From positions 86,690 through 150,689 of the forward strand of contig JAEUWP010000140.1 in assembly GCA_018524725.1 (NCBI GenBank): a DNA stretch of 64,000 bases, read 5' to 3'. Numbering within the stretch: position 1 is the stretch's first letter; each line of letters opens with the position of its first letter. Shown one piece after another: positions 35,158 through 45,917 of the stretch. The position numbers were made by a program, and so were the translations under genes. The notes below the pieces were generated by a model, which saw only the letters and a program-made list of their open reading frames with translations, was not told the DNA's origin and made no database searches. Source of the stretch: Podaxis mareebaensis. Taxonomy: Eukaryota; Basidiomycota; Agaricomycetes; Agaricales; Agaricaceae.

Positions 35158-36940
35158 TCAATCTACCTTTTTTACATAATCCAAGTTAAACGGTGAGCGT
35201 TGCTGAGTCACGTTCAAATAAGCCAGGAGAGCTAGCATGAACGCTAAAGCACAAAACAGTGCAGAAAGCAGAATCACAAACTGGATGCTCGTTGCTAGCG
35301 CCAGCCCGCTACTCGTGTACTGTGCAGTAACGTACGTGGCATATGCACCCGTGACATAGTAAAGAGAAAGGGCAGTCTCAGACTTATACCCGCTGGTAAA
35401 AGCCTTGAGAGCGGAAAGGGTGAAGTCGTCGACTTGACGATTAATCGACTGCATATCGAGTGGACGGACTGCAGAAACATTGTTCCAGTCCGGGTTTTGA
35501 GGTGGTACCAGGAACATCCGTGCCGTGACAGTGTTAATGTTAAGGTAATCGACAGCTGGTAGTGAGGTAGTTGAGTCTGGCAACCTTGCAGCAGAGGTAA
35601 GGGCGAAAGTAAATAGGGTCCTGGCAGCCTGAGGATCGATATTACCAGGAGAGACCACGTCGCCGGTCGACCGAATTTCCATATCAGGCGCTGTGAGGTT
35701 GCTAGCCGGATTGAGGAGGACGTTACCGGATGTGAATCGAAGGCGGGGATCACAGACAAGAAGGGTAGCGAGGGGAGCGCGCATCCAATCAAGGTTCGGC
35801 GAGGGACGGTTACGGGTAACGAAGCTGTCAGGGTTTGAGATAGTTGGCAAGTTACTAAGGTCGAGCCATGGTTCGTCTGGATTGCTGGAATTTAAGGGGA
35901 CACTGGAATTGCCGCCCAGGAAAAGATATACCGAGAGTCCGGTGTAGTTCGACCTGGCACTCGGTGACAATTCGAGAACACTGGAACCATTTCCTGTTGA
36001 ATCACGATCAATATCATCACCTAGTATGGCTCCAGTTCAAACGGGAGCACTCACGAACGCGCAATGGATCAGGGATGGGAGCACTCGTACTATTGGTAAA
36101 AAATTCTCCTCCCCATGATTGACCATCGAGACTGATTGTACTTTGGGAGAGGATAGTAGGCGCCTGCCACTGGCAGGTGTGATTAAATGCCACAAGATCC
36201 GTTTGATATGCAACACTGGTGGCTGACTTGAGATCTTCAGTCGGTAAAGGGATAAGCCAATTTGGCTGTGGGACATATCCCCAAGGCGAGCCCATCAACC
36301 GCTCAAGCCTTGCAATCAGACCGGCTTGCCTGAGGCGTGTGGTGAAGGCCGCGTCGTTGGGATTTGTGGAATTTGAGGTAATGCTTGGTGTAGATATCAA
36401 GCCAATTGGTAGCTGACGCTCAAAATGGACCCCAGACGACAGCGTGATAGTGGACGATCCAATGGTGCGCAGGACTAGCAAACCAAGAAAGGCAAGGAAG
36501 GCAATTCGAAAAGTTTTCGTTGCCCTGCGTCGGAGGGAATAATACAAGCGGTCAACAATACCACTGGTAACGGTCGAAACCGCGTCGGTCTTTTCGTCCG
36601 GGCGGGCGGCCCATTCCCTGCTGAATGTGTCTGCGCAGATGGTGAGGGCGCTCGCAACCGCAACAGTGTGCCAGAGTGTGAATATAGCAGTGAAGCCACT
36701 CTTGATCGTCATGGCTTCAAAGTTGAGGTAAGGGAGCTGACGAGGGCGTTTTTGGCAATACCAGGCAAGGGAGATGAAACCTGCTTCCATGAAGAGAAAG
36801 AGACAATAGCGAAATGTGAGAAGATTTATGAACTCAGGAAAGGACGGTGACGCTTTAGGGGGGTCTGAATGATCCTGACAGTGGATCTTCTCTCTCTCAC
36901 TGGAGAGGATAGAGGGCGCGGATCTATCTGCCCGGGCCAT
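35158..36940 (-). CDS. membrane family copy B: multi-TM protein with large glycosylated ectodomain
   Basis: Two exons (36940-36055 and 35993-35158) with a 61-base phase-1 intron give 573 residues. The ATG at 36940 (MARADRSAPSIL) is chosen because the in-frame ATG further upstream (37045) would place the TATA-like box inside the coding region. Three hydrophobic segments follow the polar N-terminus: near YCLFLFMEAGFISLAWYC, IFTLWHTVAVASALTICAD and FRIAFLAFLGLLVL. The ectodomain of about 350 residues has about ten sequons (for example FNHTCQW, TNSTSA, SNYTGL, SNLTAP). The end is a hydrophobic stretch (FVILLSALFCALAFMLALLAYL) and SPFNLDYVKKVD. It matches copies A and C throughout, including FSREWAA, TDAVSTVTSG, SSTITLSSGV and LLVCDPRL. 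Function is unknown. Confidence 0.82.
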
Positions 36941-36994
36941 GAGGAAGGAGTGGGACGAGGAAACTCGAGGGATAGCCCACCCGGCTGGCCTGAA

Positions 36995-37004
36995 GCATTT
37001 TATG
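36995..37004 (-). promoter_or_regulatory. TATA-like box of copy B
   Basis: CATAAAATG on the minus strand, about 60 bases upstream of the copy B ATG, equivalent in place to the box of copy A. Confidence 0.4.
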
Positions 37005-39311
37005 GGACTTACCCTCCAGCCTAAACTGCAAGTAGAAAAGGCCAATCAGTCAGGATTTGACACCTGGCTGTCATTCAGCTAATGCCTCGTGGAGTCAAAC
37101 CCAACGTGAGGGTTGGGCGTTTAATTCATAAGGCAAGCTGTACTCTTTTAATCCAACGATGCACACTATCCATTCAAAACCCTCCCGTAGAGCCGTCGTA
37201 TAATGCTCAGGATCAGGTCTGGTCTGAAGTAGTGCTCATTGGGCACATCCGAGTGCAAGGTTGGATGTCAATGGGAGATCCAAGATGGTGTACCCTGATA
37301 GAACTTAAGACGCGTGTTCCAAGAATGGAATTACTAATGGATGCTCATAAGCACTCATCTACCACAAGAATGAGGTTTGGACGCCTACAGCGGGCACGAA
37401 CTCCGTCAATTCTCCAGAGAGTAACCATCAACTTGGGTGGTCCACGGTTATTTGGATCAATAGACTGCCCGAGGGAAATTTTGTGTGTGTTGGGGAGGAG
37501 GAAGTCATACCTTGCAGAAAGTCCGTGCCCGATCCAATCGTTACATATGCAATCCAAGTCGGAAGTCTGTCAACCAAGAGTGACGCGAATGCATCTCAAT
37601 TCATCATTGGAAGCTTTGGAGTAAACCGAAAATGAAGCGAATTTTGGGACTGCAGCGATCCGATCAAGAATGGTCTGCCATTTGGGGCATAATCTAATAG
37701 CAATCAGTACATACAAATAGTGGACGGGTACTGTATATACAGAATCAAAAAGAAAAGTTCCAAAGCGAAGGGGATCCGAACAAGCGCAGGGCATATGACG
37801 GCTGATAACGGGGGTGGTGCCCATTGTTGCTCCGGCAGCCGGTAAGGACTGGCGCTGAACCGTTGCTTTCCCGGATTGTCCCTGAATGACCTCTATGAGC
37901 CGAATTTCCCCAGACACTCATCTTTGCGAGCTATCCCTTCACATGTATTCCTCGTTAACTGCTAAAGTCATCTATAAATAACAGGCATCTATTATGTGAG
38001 AATAATGGGTGTACTACTGAGTGAGGTCCCAGAATTCATCTATGTGAATAGTCTTGACACTGAGCCATGGAGTGACTTGGTATCAAGTGAAGTCCTCTGG
38101 GAACAGCAGTGGATCGTCGTCAATGATAATAGCTTCATCTACAGCCACAGGTCAGCATGGCCCTATACGACACTGTACATAGTACATAAGTATCAGTGGT
38201 GCTTGAACCTTGTGTAGCGATAATTCTCTAAGGAATGTGAAGGGCTGGAATTACGAATGATATAACAAGAAAACTAGGGATGGCTTTAGATCTATGTCTG
38301 TGCTGAAACATCAATCCCTCAGCTGCTTTAGTGGCTGAAGGTTGACTTTGGATATACCTCAAACTAACTAACTATAAGAAGCCAAACACACACAAGAAAA
38401 TTCCGCAGAATATTCAAGGTTTAGAGCTTGGAAAAACAACCCCTCCAAGCATTGGCATATTCAATTATTGGGATACATGCCAGTGGACGTCTAGACTATC
38501 CACCTCCTACTTGATGTCCAACAAGGCCAAGAACACATCAATAGACCCCAAGGGAGGACCTAACAATTGTCTCGTGTCACTCACTGTCCTTTTCGTATGA
38601 ATACTCGCTCGTTTTGTCTCGAAAAGATATATGTTCCCTTTTACCCGGAACGCTCCTTGCACGAAAACACATTCTAGGTCCTTCACTATCTAGAATATCT
38701 AGCAACCATCTCTCTCTAACCTATTTTATCCCACTATCATCACCAACCCTCCTACCCCTCCGGGCTCCTCGACCTTCAACACAGTCGTGGCGTGACTAGA
38801 TTGCTCGCGCTCACGCATCATGAATGAGCCTGTAGCCATTCGAACAGAAGCGATGACTGCGCAGTCACTCAAGGCAGTATGTGAATGAAAGAACTCACCA
38901 ATGACCAACCTGTGTATGTTGGCTAGGTGCCTAATAACTTAAGAAGTAACCGATGTGAGGGGCTTGTGGGTACTGGATGATCTCTCGCGGGATAGCGCCT
39001 CAACGGAAAAAAGTGCAAGTGTAAAACAGTTGTGGAGAGTGCGAACCGGCTACTCATGGAATCGGTAACCAGCTCGCTCCTCATAAATTGTCCAAAGCTA
39101 TCTCAACATACCCCGCCCACCAGTCTGTCACCGCATCATATCCCGCCGTCCACCAGATACTTAGTCTTGGAACAATTAGGATAGAGCTTTCGTAACATAG
39201 ACACTCTACACCTATACAGACATACTCCTACCCAGGAGTACTTTGCCCCTTCGAGTTCCGAGTATCGTAGATGCCCAAAGTCGGCCCACCGCCTCTAGTT
39301 AAGCCGTCGAG

Positions 39312-39405
39312 CGTATAAATACCTACCTGTCTTGTAGGATACAGCAGCTAATTACATCCCGTCTCTCCTTTTTTTACTCTCTCTTTCTGTTTCAAACTCG
39401 GACAA
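39312..39405 (+). promoter_or_regulatory. strong core-promoter-like signature
   Basis: TATAAATA near 39314 is followed by a long C/T-rich run (CTCTCCTTTTTTTACTCTCT and more) that ends in ACAAATGAAACC. TATA, pyrimidine track and an A-rich ATG context together look like a highly expressed fungal gene start. Confidence 0.4.
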
Positions 39406-39609
39406 ATGAAACCATTCAGTGTCTTGCTCGCTACGAAAAAACACGCTCGATTGTTTTCAACCGTTTTGAAACGACGTTCTTCCCATTCTCTGCGCCTCGC
39501 CTTGTCGCGGTACCTTCTACACGTAGTTTGGAGCTCCGTGATTGACGGACGCAATCACATCACCTTACTTGTTGAACCTCCACCATCCTCTCTTCACAGT
39601 TGTAGTTGA
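39406..39609 (+). CDS. small open frame behind a strong promoter-like region
   Basis: 67 residues starting MKPFSVLLATKKHARLFSTV, basic and Ser/Arg/Leu-rich (about a quarter Ser plus Arg), so it could be a mitochondrial leader or simply the first exon of a gene I cannot resolve. No family recognised. It is listed mainly because of the promoter-like sequence in front of it. Confidence 0.25.
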   Translation: MKPFSVLLATKKHARLFSTVLKRRSSHSLRLALSRYLLHVVWSSVIDGRNHITLLVEPPPSSLHSCS

Positions 39610-40031
39610 TGACATTGTAGTTAGCTGGGGCAGGGCTTGAAGAACTCAGTACGTAGTGGTGTAATAATTCGGAGCGCCTATATGAAGGTTACCTTGAAGG
39701 GACGACCATGCGAGGACTCAGAGCACAAGCGGAATAACTTTAGTGGAACGGAAGGCCTCACGATTCACAGAGAAATTCTATAGCTGCAACGTCATTGTTA
39801 TACTACCAAGTATCTACATGTGTAGTAGAGTAGAAAAATAAAAAACAAAATGCGATCTCATGACGACTTGAAGGGCGAGGAAGAGAAGAGAAAATGGAAG
39901 ACTTGATAGTACTGTATTTAGATGTCTTGTTCTGCTCGATGCGGGGTCGGGGAAGGGGCCGGGGTGGGAGCTGGGGCACAAGGATTTGAAATAGAAATAA
40001 AAGGAGCAAATGAAACACTATCCAAGCATTT

Positions 40032-41190
40032 CTATTGGTTTCGTGGGTCCGTCGAGGGCGGTAATATTGTGTCGGTTTCTTGATATAGGTCCAGGGTCAT
40101 CATGGTGACCTTGATTTCGCGGTTTCCGGAGACTGTAGCCTTACAGGGAGCTTGGCGAGTGTGCAGACGAGCGAGAACATGTTGAACCGATGGGAAATGT
40201 TGGGAGTCACGGGAGAGGACGAAGGACGGCGTTTTAGGCCCACACCTGCTCCCAGTCATCCATAAGACTTGGGCATTGACCAGCCTGGTTAAATCTCGCG
40301 GCTGCTGAATCCGTGATAACTACTTGTACATGTTGAAGTATCGCAATGCCAGGCCTATCGTTTCTCTTGTTGGAAGGATTCGGAGCATTCTTGGCATAAA
40401 TCCGGTCCAGCTGAGTCAGGAAGCACACAGACCATGCTCTCAATTACTCATGAGAAAGGGGAAATCATACCCCACAAACTCGTTGTAATAGAACCGTGTT
40501 GATGTCGCTTCTGATGTAGACTTGCGTGTTTTTGCCACCGTCGCCTGATATTGTGCAGGCGCCGAGCAATCTCTCACATAATAAAATATTAAACCACACG
40601 GTACAACTTGGAATCTCGTACGGCAGCCGGGAAATGAACGTCAAAAATGACGCCAGCACCACCATTCTAGAGCCTCATGTAAGGCTCACACCACGCTAGT
40701 CTCTGGTCAGGTGAACTCCTTGGGGAAAATACTGTCAGACATTTGCATCCGTCTGAGGGAGACAGGTGATCCTGGAGATACCCTGTTCGAGATGCGGAGG
40801 GGCTATTTACTACAGTTCCTGATTCGCATTCCTGATAGAAAAAAAGGAACCAGAGTGGGTAAAGGCTGCCGAGTTCTGGGTGGGATAAACGGGAAAGGTA
40901 AGTGCCTCTTGTCGTTTTGGCTGTGGTTGATAGTGCGAGAAGAAGCAGGATGGAGTTACGGAACGACCCTGAAAGCGTAAATTGGGAGTCCTCATTAAGG
41001 GGAGTAGGGTTGGTCAAAACTCGACTCTAACTTTTCCCGAAATTATTCCTTCCTGCAGAGTAATGGTGTAGTTATGGGTAGTAGGGCTGTAATACCTCTG
41101 ACTGCATAGGATATGTGTACCATATGTTTGTGAAGCAGAGAGTAGAAGGAAAAGGAAGAAGGCCTGAATTGTAACAGGCTGATGGAGCAT
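40032..41190 (-). CDS. unrecognised multi-exon candidate, possibly secreted
   Basis: Several frames on the minus strand join over plausible introns. An ATG at 41190 starts a clear signal-peptide-like leader (MLHQPVTIQAFFLFLLLSA then SQTYG). Further 3' the joined exons read GGAGVIFDVHFPAAVRDSKL, then TRKSTSEATSTRFYYNEF, then a longer exon with AKNAPNPSNKRNDRPGIAIL and QHVQVVITDSAAARFNQAG. A terminal frame ends DLYQETDTILPPSTDPRNQ. The join between the leader exon and the later exons (about 40680-41020) is unresolved, so these may be two genes. I recognise no family. Composition looks like genuine protein in the middle exons. Confidence 0.35.
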
Positions 41191-41860
41191 TGATGGCGGT
41201 GGTTGCGGCGTGACTTTCAATTGATTCCTTGATAGGTTTACGGAGAGACAGGGGCCTTTTTTTCCAAGGAGACAAGCACAAGACTTCAGAACAGGTGGCG
41301 GATAAAGATATCATTGCAACGTTGAGACTAGTGCTTGAAATAGGAACGACCACATGAAGTAGAGGTGAAGACGCACCCGGGGCTGTTGTTGGTTATTGTT
41401 GGTCGTTAAGCAAGTCAGAAGCATAAAATCCTGCGCTAAGAGTAGCCGGGTCCGAGAGGAATGGGGTCCATGTGAAAGCACCGAGAGCTTGACAACTTGG
41501 GACGAACGTAGAAGTCAGGGAGATGCCGTAATTGAATGAAGAACTGAGGAGAACCGTCGCTGCACCGTACCAGATCGTGCCCCAGCAGACCCCACTCGGT
41601 CAGCAGGTTCGTCAGTCCGAAGGCAGGATTCTAAGCGGCGACCAGGAAGCATCAGTGGCTGGACATGCAGGGTCATACGAGAGCATATGGGGTGTGAGGA
41701 CGAAGGTTGGTTGGGGGTTCCGGACGGAAGCGGAAAAGAGGCCGGCCGAGAGCACTGCCACCAGTGCTTGACATATATGTGTAGAGAATCACATGTTCTG
41801 ACAGGCATACCTCCATCCCCGTTGCTCGCCCTGTCCTGCAGCCGTCGCGGCCTCGACGAC
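41191..41860. other. intergenic; bHLH gene promoter
   Basis: About 670 bases between divergent genes. The plus-strand frame open from 41687 continues into the bHLH gene but its first 58 residues have no factor-like features, so I treat them as untranslated. Confidence 0.45.
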
Positions 41861-43168
41861 ATGGACCTCCTCACCCCAGCAGAGTCACACGCTTTCCAGT
41901 CTTTCCTTTCTGCAATGGACTACCAGGATCTCTCGCCTTCGGAATGGGCTATGTTGAACTCCAATGCTGCCAACATCACCTCGAACGACGACCTCCTCGC
42001 CCCCACACAACCCTCTGATGCACTGGCAAAGGCCACCAAGGACCTCATGACACTCGATGCAGCACGCTGGGACGCGCATGTACAACAACAGCACGACTAT
42101 GCTCATCATCAACCACAGCAACAGCACCCTCACTCATACCCAAACGCGTACTCGCGCCGGCAAGCACCTTACGCCCGTCGCGAGACATTCCCATTCCTCA
42201 GTAACAAGGCCCAGATGCAGCAATCCCTGTTATCAATCCCACCACACCATACCGATCTACAGACTCATATCATCTCGCCGACCGCGACTTCCACCCCCAC
42301 ATCTGCTACAACTACGCCCGCAACTCCACATTCCCCTTTCAGTTTTCCCGATCTGTCGTCCCATGCATCATCGCATGCTCAGCATACACAGGTACAGTTC
42401 ACCCAGTCGCTTCCGCGCCAACAAAAACCCTCATCACCCGGAACGAAGCGATCGTCTCCCACCGCCGCTTCCTGTGCTTCGCAGAGCACGAAACGCTCTA
42501 GGCCATCCCCACCTGCTGCATCAACCGCGTCAACTTCGGCGGGATCTACGAAACAGACCTTGCTATCTCCATCTCAGAAAAAGGCCAACCATATCCAATC
42601 AGAGCAGAAACGTCGCGCCAATATCCGGCGTGGATACGAGGCTCTATGTGAAACCGTGCCTGCGCTACGAGAAGCGATCCGAGAGGAAGAGGAAGCAGAG
42701 GCTAGGATGAACATGGGTCTCGCCCCATCTGGAAAGCCTTCTCGATCAAAGCGGAAAAAGAGGGATACTGGCGGAGGAAGAGCTGGTGAGAAGGACAAGG
42801 AGAAGATCGATGGACGAGCGGGGCCCAGGAGTGAAAACGTCGTTTTGTCAAAGAGTGTGTGGCGTTCCCTTCTTATCGTCATCGTCCCTTGCTTTCGTGA
42901 GCGTCTATCAGGCGAATTTAAGTTACTGACTATTTGATCGGTTCCAGCAATTGAATACATTAACGGGCTTCTTAGCGAACGCTCAGCCCTGCTTGCGAGG
43001 TTGCATCGTGCGAGATCCGCGTTACCACAGGGTCATCCTGCGCTTGTTCCGGCATGTACTGGGGAGCCGTTATGGGAGCGGGAGTGGAAGGGCGGTGAGG
43101 GGAGGGCGGATGATGAGGGTGGCGACGAAGACGATGAAAATAACGAGGATGGCAACGACAGCACCTAA
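41861..43168 (+). CDS. basic helix-loop-helix transcription factor
   Basis: Two exons (41861-42854, 42948-43168) around a 93-base intron give 404 residues. The N-terminus (MDLLTPAESHAFQSFLSAMD) is followed by long Gln/His- and Ser/Thr/Pro-rich stretches typical of activation regions. The bHLH domain begins at about residue 242. The basic region and helix 1 read KKANHIQSEQKRRANIRRGY then EALCETVPALREAI; the His/Glu/Arg arrangement (H..SE.KRR..IR) predicts E-box CANNTG binding. A charged loop of about 50 residues rich in Lys/Arg/Gly is longer than usual. Helix 2 is split by the intron: ENVVLSK, then TIEYINGLLSERSALLARLH, which continues as a short leucine-rich extension. The tail is acidic. Fungal relatives with such long loops include regulators of metabolism. 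Targets are unknown. Confidence 0.85.
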
Positions 43169-43925
43169 TACACGCGGTAATGTCGGTGACTATGCATGCC
43201 TATCATGCATAAAGTATGACACGCACTGCGGATGGTGGAACCTTCATTATGAAACATGGCCGAGGTTCCATGTCTGCGAGAGCTCCAACGATTGGCAACG
43301 GAGACAGTTTGCTACATATAGCCAGTCCTGCCAAGGCCTCCGCTCGGTTGCTCAAATCGCATGCCCGCCATGCGACGCCAGGGCTGTTTCGTGGACCCCA
43401 AGGTAATGTTCACCAGACCACTCTGGCTTGGTGACCTACCTTGTAGCTGCTAGCATCCTCCCTTATCTTATTGCTTCCATCATTATTTCACTCTCCAAGG
43501 CGCCGCCCTTCGTTTTGCCTTGTTTTCCGAACTTTCTAAGCCTTAACCTATTTGTTGTTTGAATTTTATTTGGGGCATTGTATGAATGGATCTATCTATG
43601 TAGTTGGATTCACGTTATCACTGACATTATTATGCATTCTGTGTTTTTAGCCACAATATGTTATGGACATCAGAAACACCCTGGGCTTAAAGCTCGACTA
43701 ATACTTCGGATCCTATCTTTTTCTCACTGTATAACGTCAACAAGCATAAACAACGATGAGATGGTGATAAGATTAGCCCTCGCGTAGCTAGCACTGATTG
43801 ACCCCATTTGTGAGAATTCATGAGGTGTTAGTAAAAGCTCCTAATTATTCCTGTAGATGATGGAATACAGGGTGGATAATGATATACAATGACCCAGTGC
43901 AAGTATGACCGGATAGAGGGAGAGA
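43169..43925. other. convergent intergenic region
   Basis: 757 bases between the bHLH (+) and eIF3j (-) stop codons. No gene is supported; presumably 3' UTRs. Confidence 0.5.
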
Positions 43926-44948
43926 TTACATGAAGTCGTTCGGGTCATTACCGAAATCGTCTAGCGCCTCATCATACACCGATGTATCGAGCCTACAACG
44001 AAGAAAAAGATCAATCATTTTCAGGCAATGCGGTATAAAGAAAACGGAACACACTTGTTCGAAAGTTTAGCAGGTCCAAGACCAGGTTTCGATGCCGCCT
44101 TGCTCTTCTTCTTTCCCCCGCTCGCCTTCTCCCTCTGCTCCTTTTGCTTTTCGTTCGCAAGCGTCGTAAGTCCTGATGCGGCCTTACGGACTTCGACGTC
44201 CTTGAGCGGGGCAGCAAGCTCACGAACGTGGTGCTCGACGAAGAAATGATACAAAGGTTTGTTTTGGTGCCGTTTGATGATGTATTCGATGATCTTGGAA
44301 GAGAAGACTTGGAAGTCTTCCTTTGTGCGCGGTTGGAAGGATATGAGGGAGTCGAGTTCAGACGAGGATGTGCCTATCATACAAGGATCGTCAAGCGCGA
44401 CTCAGCTATTGAGGATCGTAGATAAGGTTGAGACGTACCGCCCAGGGCAGCTGCACCGAACAGCTCAGCGGCGTTATTCAAATCTGCTTGAAGCTGCTTC
44501 TCTTTATCTCTCTTCGCCTTCTCTCTCGGGTCCAGCACTTCGTCGGAATCATACTCTACGTCGTCTCCATTGGCTTCCCCAGCAGCTTTCTTGCGGGCCT
44601 TTTCAGCTTCTTTTTCTGCGAGCTTTTGTTTGAGGGTGCCTTTCTTCTTCGGGGGTGCGACGGGTGCTGGTTTGACTTCCTCTTCTTCTTCCTCTTCTGA
44701 TGATTCTTCCCAGTCAGACTAGACAAGACATAAATGAAAGCATAATTAGTGAGCAGAAACAGAGACGCACGACGGGCTCGTCATCGTCCTCGTCTTCGCC
44801 CTCCCACTTGGTCTTCTTCGGCACCGCAGCGGGGGGTTTTGCAGCTGGTGGAGAAGGCTTGGTATCGCCGTCTGATTCTGTGAATTTCTATGTTAGTTGT
44901 AATGATTGAGTATTCGAGAAATATGAGGACGAACCCCAGTCTGACATT
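43926..44948 (-). CDS. HCR1: translation initiation factor eIF3 subunit j
   Basis: Multi-exon. Exon 1 is only 13 bases (MSDW plus one base), joined by a GTTCGT-donor intron to EFTESDGDTKPSPPAAKP. Then come the acidic stretch (DWEESSEEEEEEEVKPAP), the Lys-rich GTLKQKLAEKEAEKARKKA, a conserved core with AELFGAAALGD, EDFQVFSSKIIEYIIKRHQN then KPLYHFFVEHHVRELAAPLK, and the end LDTSVYDEALDDFGNDPNDFM. The short acidic/hydrophobic N-terminal WD/E motif and the IDFM-like C-terminus are typical of eIF3j (yeast Hcr1), which helps load the 40S subunit and takes part in termination and recycling. It acts in the cytosol with eIF3 and the 40S decoding site. Confidence 0.9.
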
Positions 44949-45860
44949 AGTAGTGGTAGTGGTATAGATGAATTAGAGATAATAGGCGCGTTGTGACACT
45001 CGGCGTGATTGTGATCGTGGATCAGCTTCAGGGTCGGTTTATTGTCGGTTCAGCTTCGAAATTCGGATGTTCGACATTTAACATCCAACATCTAATATCT
45101 AGGGCTCAGACCGTTCCACGGTGAGTTCCATTGTTGTTGCAAAGAATCTTGTTGAGTGCTTCTTGGTCTAGTAACTACCCTGAAGTGTTGCATAAGTTTA
45201 CTTCCCCGAATCACATAAGAAGCCAAAATATTGCGAATATTTTGGCTTCTTCTGTTTCTTAGACGCGCTAGCTGGCACACTGGCGCTCAGACCTCACGTT
45301 TCTGACCGCATAGGGGCTGAAGCCCGGATTTCTTTGATCGCAGCGGTGTTCGATGTGATCGCGTTTTCGTCAACCCTGGTCTGGTGATTTCAACGTTTCA
45401 ATCGTCAGGAAGGGAATACGTCCAGTTTCTGGAAAGGCGCCCGTACTCCCAGGAGCCTGGCTCCACCCATGCACCCATTTACGACGTGGATCTTCCAATG
45501 TTTTTTATACCGCCAGAGCACCCCATTCTACCAGCAAGCACATCGCCTTCCTGGATCCTGGCGTCAATGTTCGTGCTTTTACAAGGCAAACAGATCCTCA
45601 AACAGCATAGAGAGCGTCAGACATATAGTTCACGTCTTCTTCAGCGGTAATCAGATGAACACGCGTCTTCTCAGGTTTTCGCCCCGTTTCCACCTTCCAA
45701 CACACCCTGCTCACACCAAAAGTGCGCGATTTCTGTCGTTCGTTGCTCTTCACCTTCAAAAACAGCCACGACCATCATGCCCCCGGGGGTTCTTCATTTA
45801 CCTGCTACGCCTTCAAGATGATACCGTGATACAGAACGGATGACTGCTTCCCAGCAGTTA
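44949..45860. other. divergent intergenic region with a perfect inverted repeat
   Basis: About 910 bases between eIF3j (-) and copy C (+). Holds a perfect 16-base-pair hairpin (listed separately). No gene is supported. Confidence 0.5.
45217..45251. repeat. perfect inverted repeat, 16-bp stem, 3-base loop
   Basis: AAGAAGCCAAAATATT, loop GCG, then AATATTTTGGCTTCTT: every one of 16 pairs matches. Chance occurrence at a given place is very unlikely. It could be a cruciform or protein-binding dyad, or a relic of a small element. Confidence 0.85.
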
Positions 45861-45871
45861 CATATAGAAAC
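45861..45871 (+). promoter_or_regulatory. TATA-like box of copy C
   Basis: CATATAGAAA about 50 bases before the copy C ATG, matching the position of the boxes of copies A and B. Confidence 0.35.
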
Positions 45872-45917
45872 TCGCCTGTGATCCACACCGCATCTCCAAG
45901 ACACCCCAACTCAACCC

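Larger units (their letters stand above)
37005..40031. other. long intergenic stretch with one promoter-like island
   Basis: About 3 kb without a recognised gene. Frames at 37082-37624 and 37996-38217 lack family features. From 39310 a TATAAATA box is followed by a pyrimidine-rich run and an ATG at 39406; see that separate entry. Confidence 0.45.

Noticed and set aside
37082..37624. 180-residue plus-strand frame
   Set aside because: Composition and lack of any recognisable motif suggest a chance frame in intergenic DNA.
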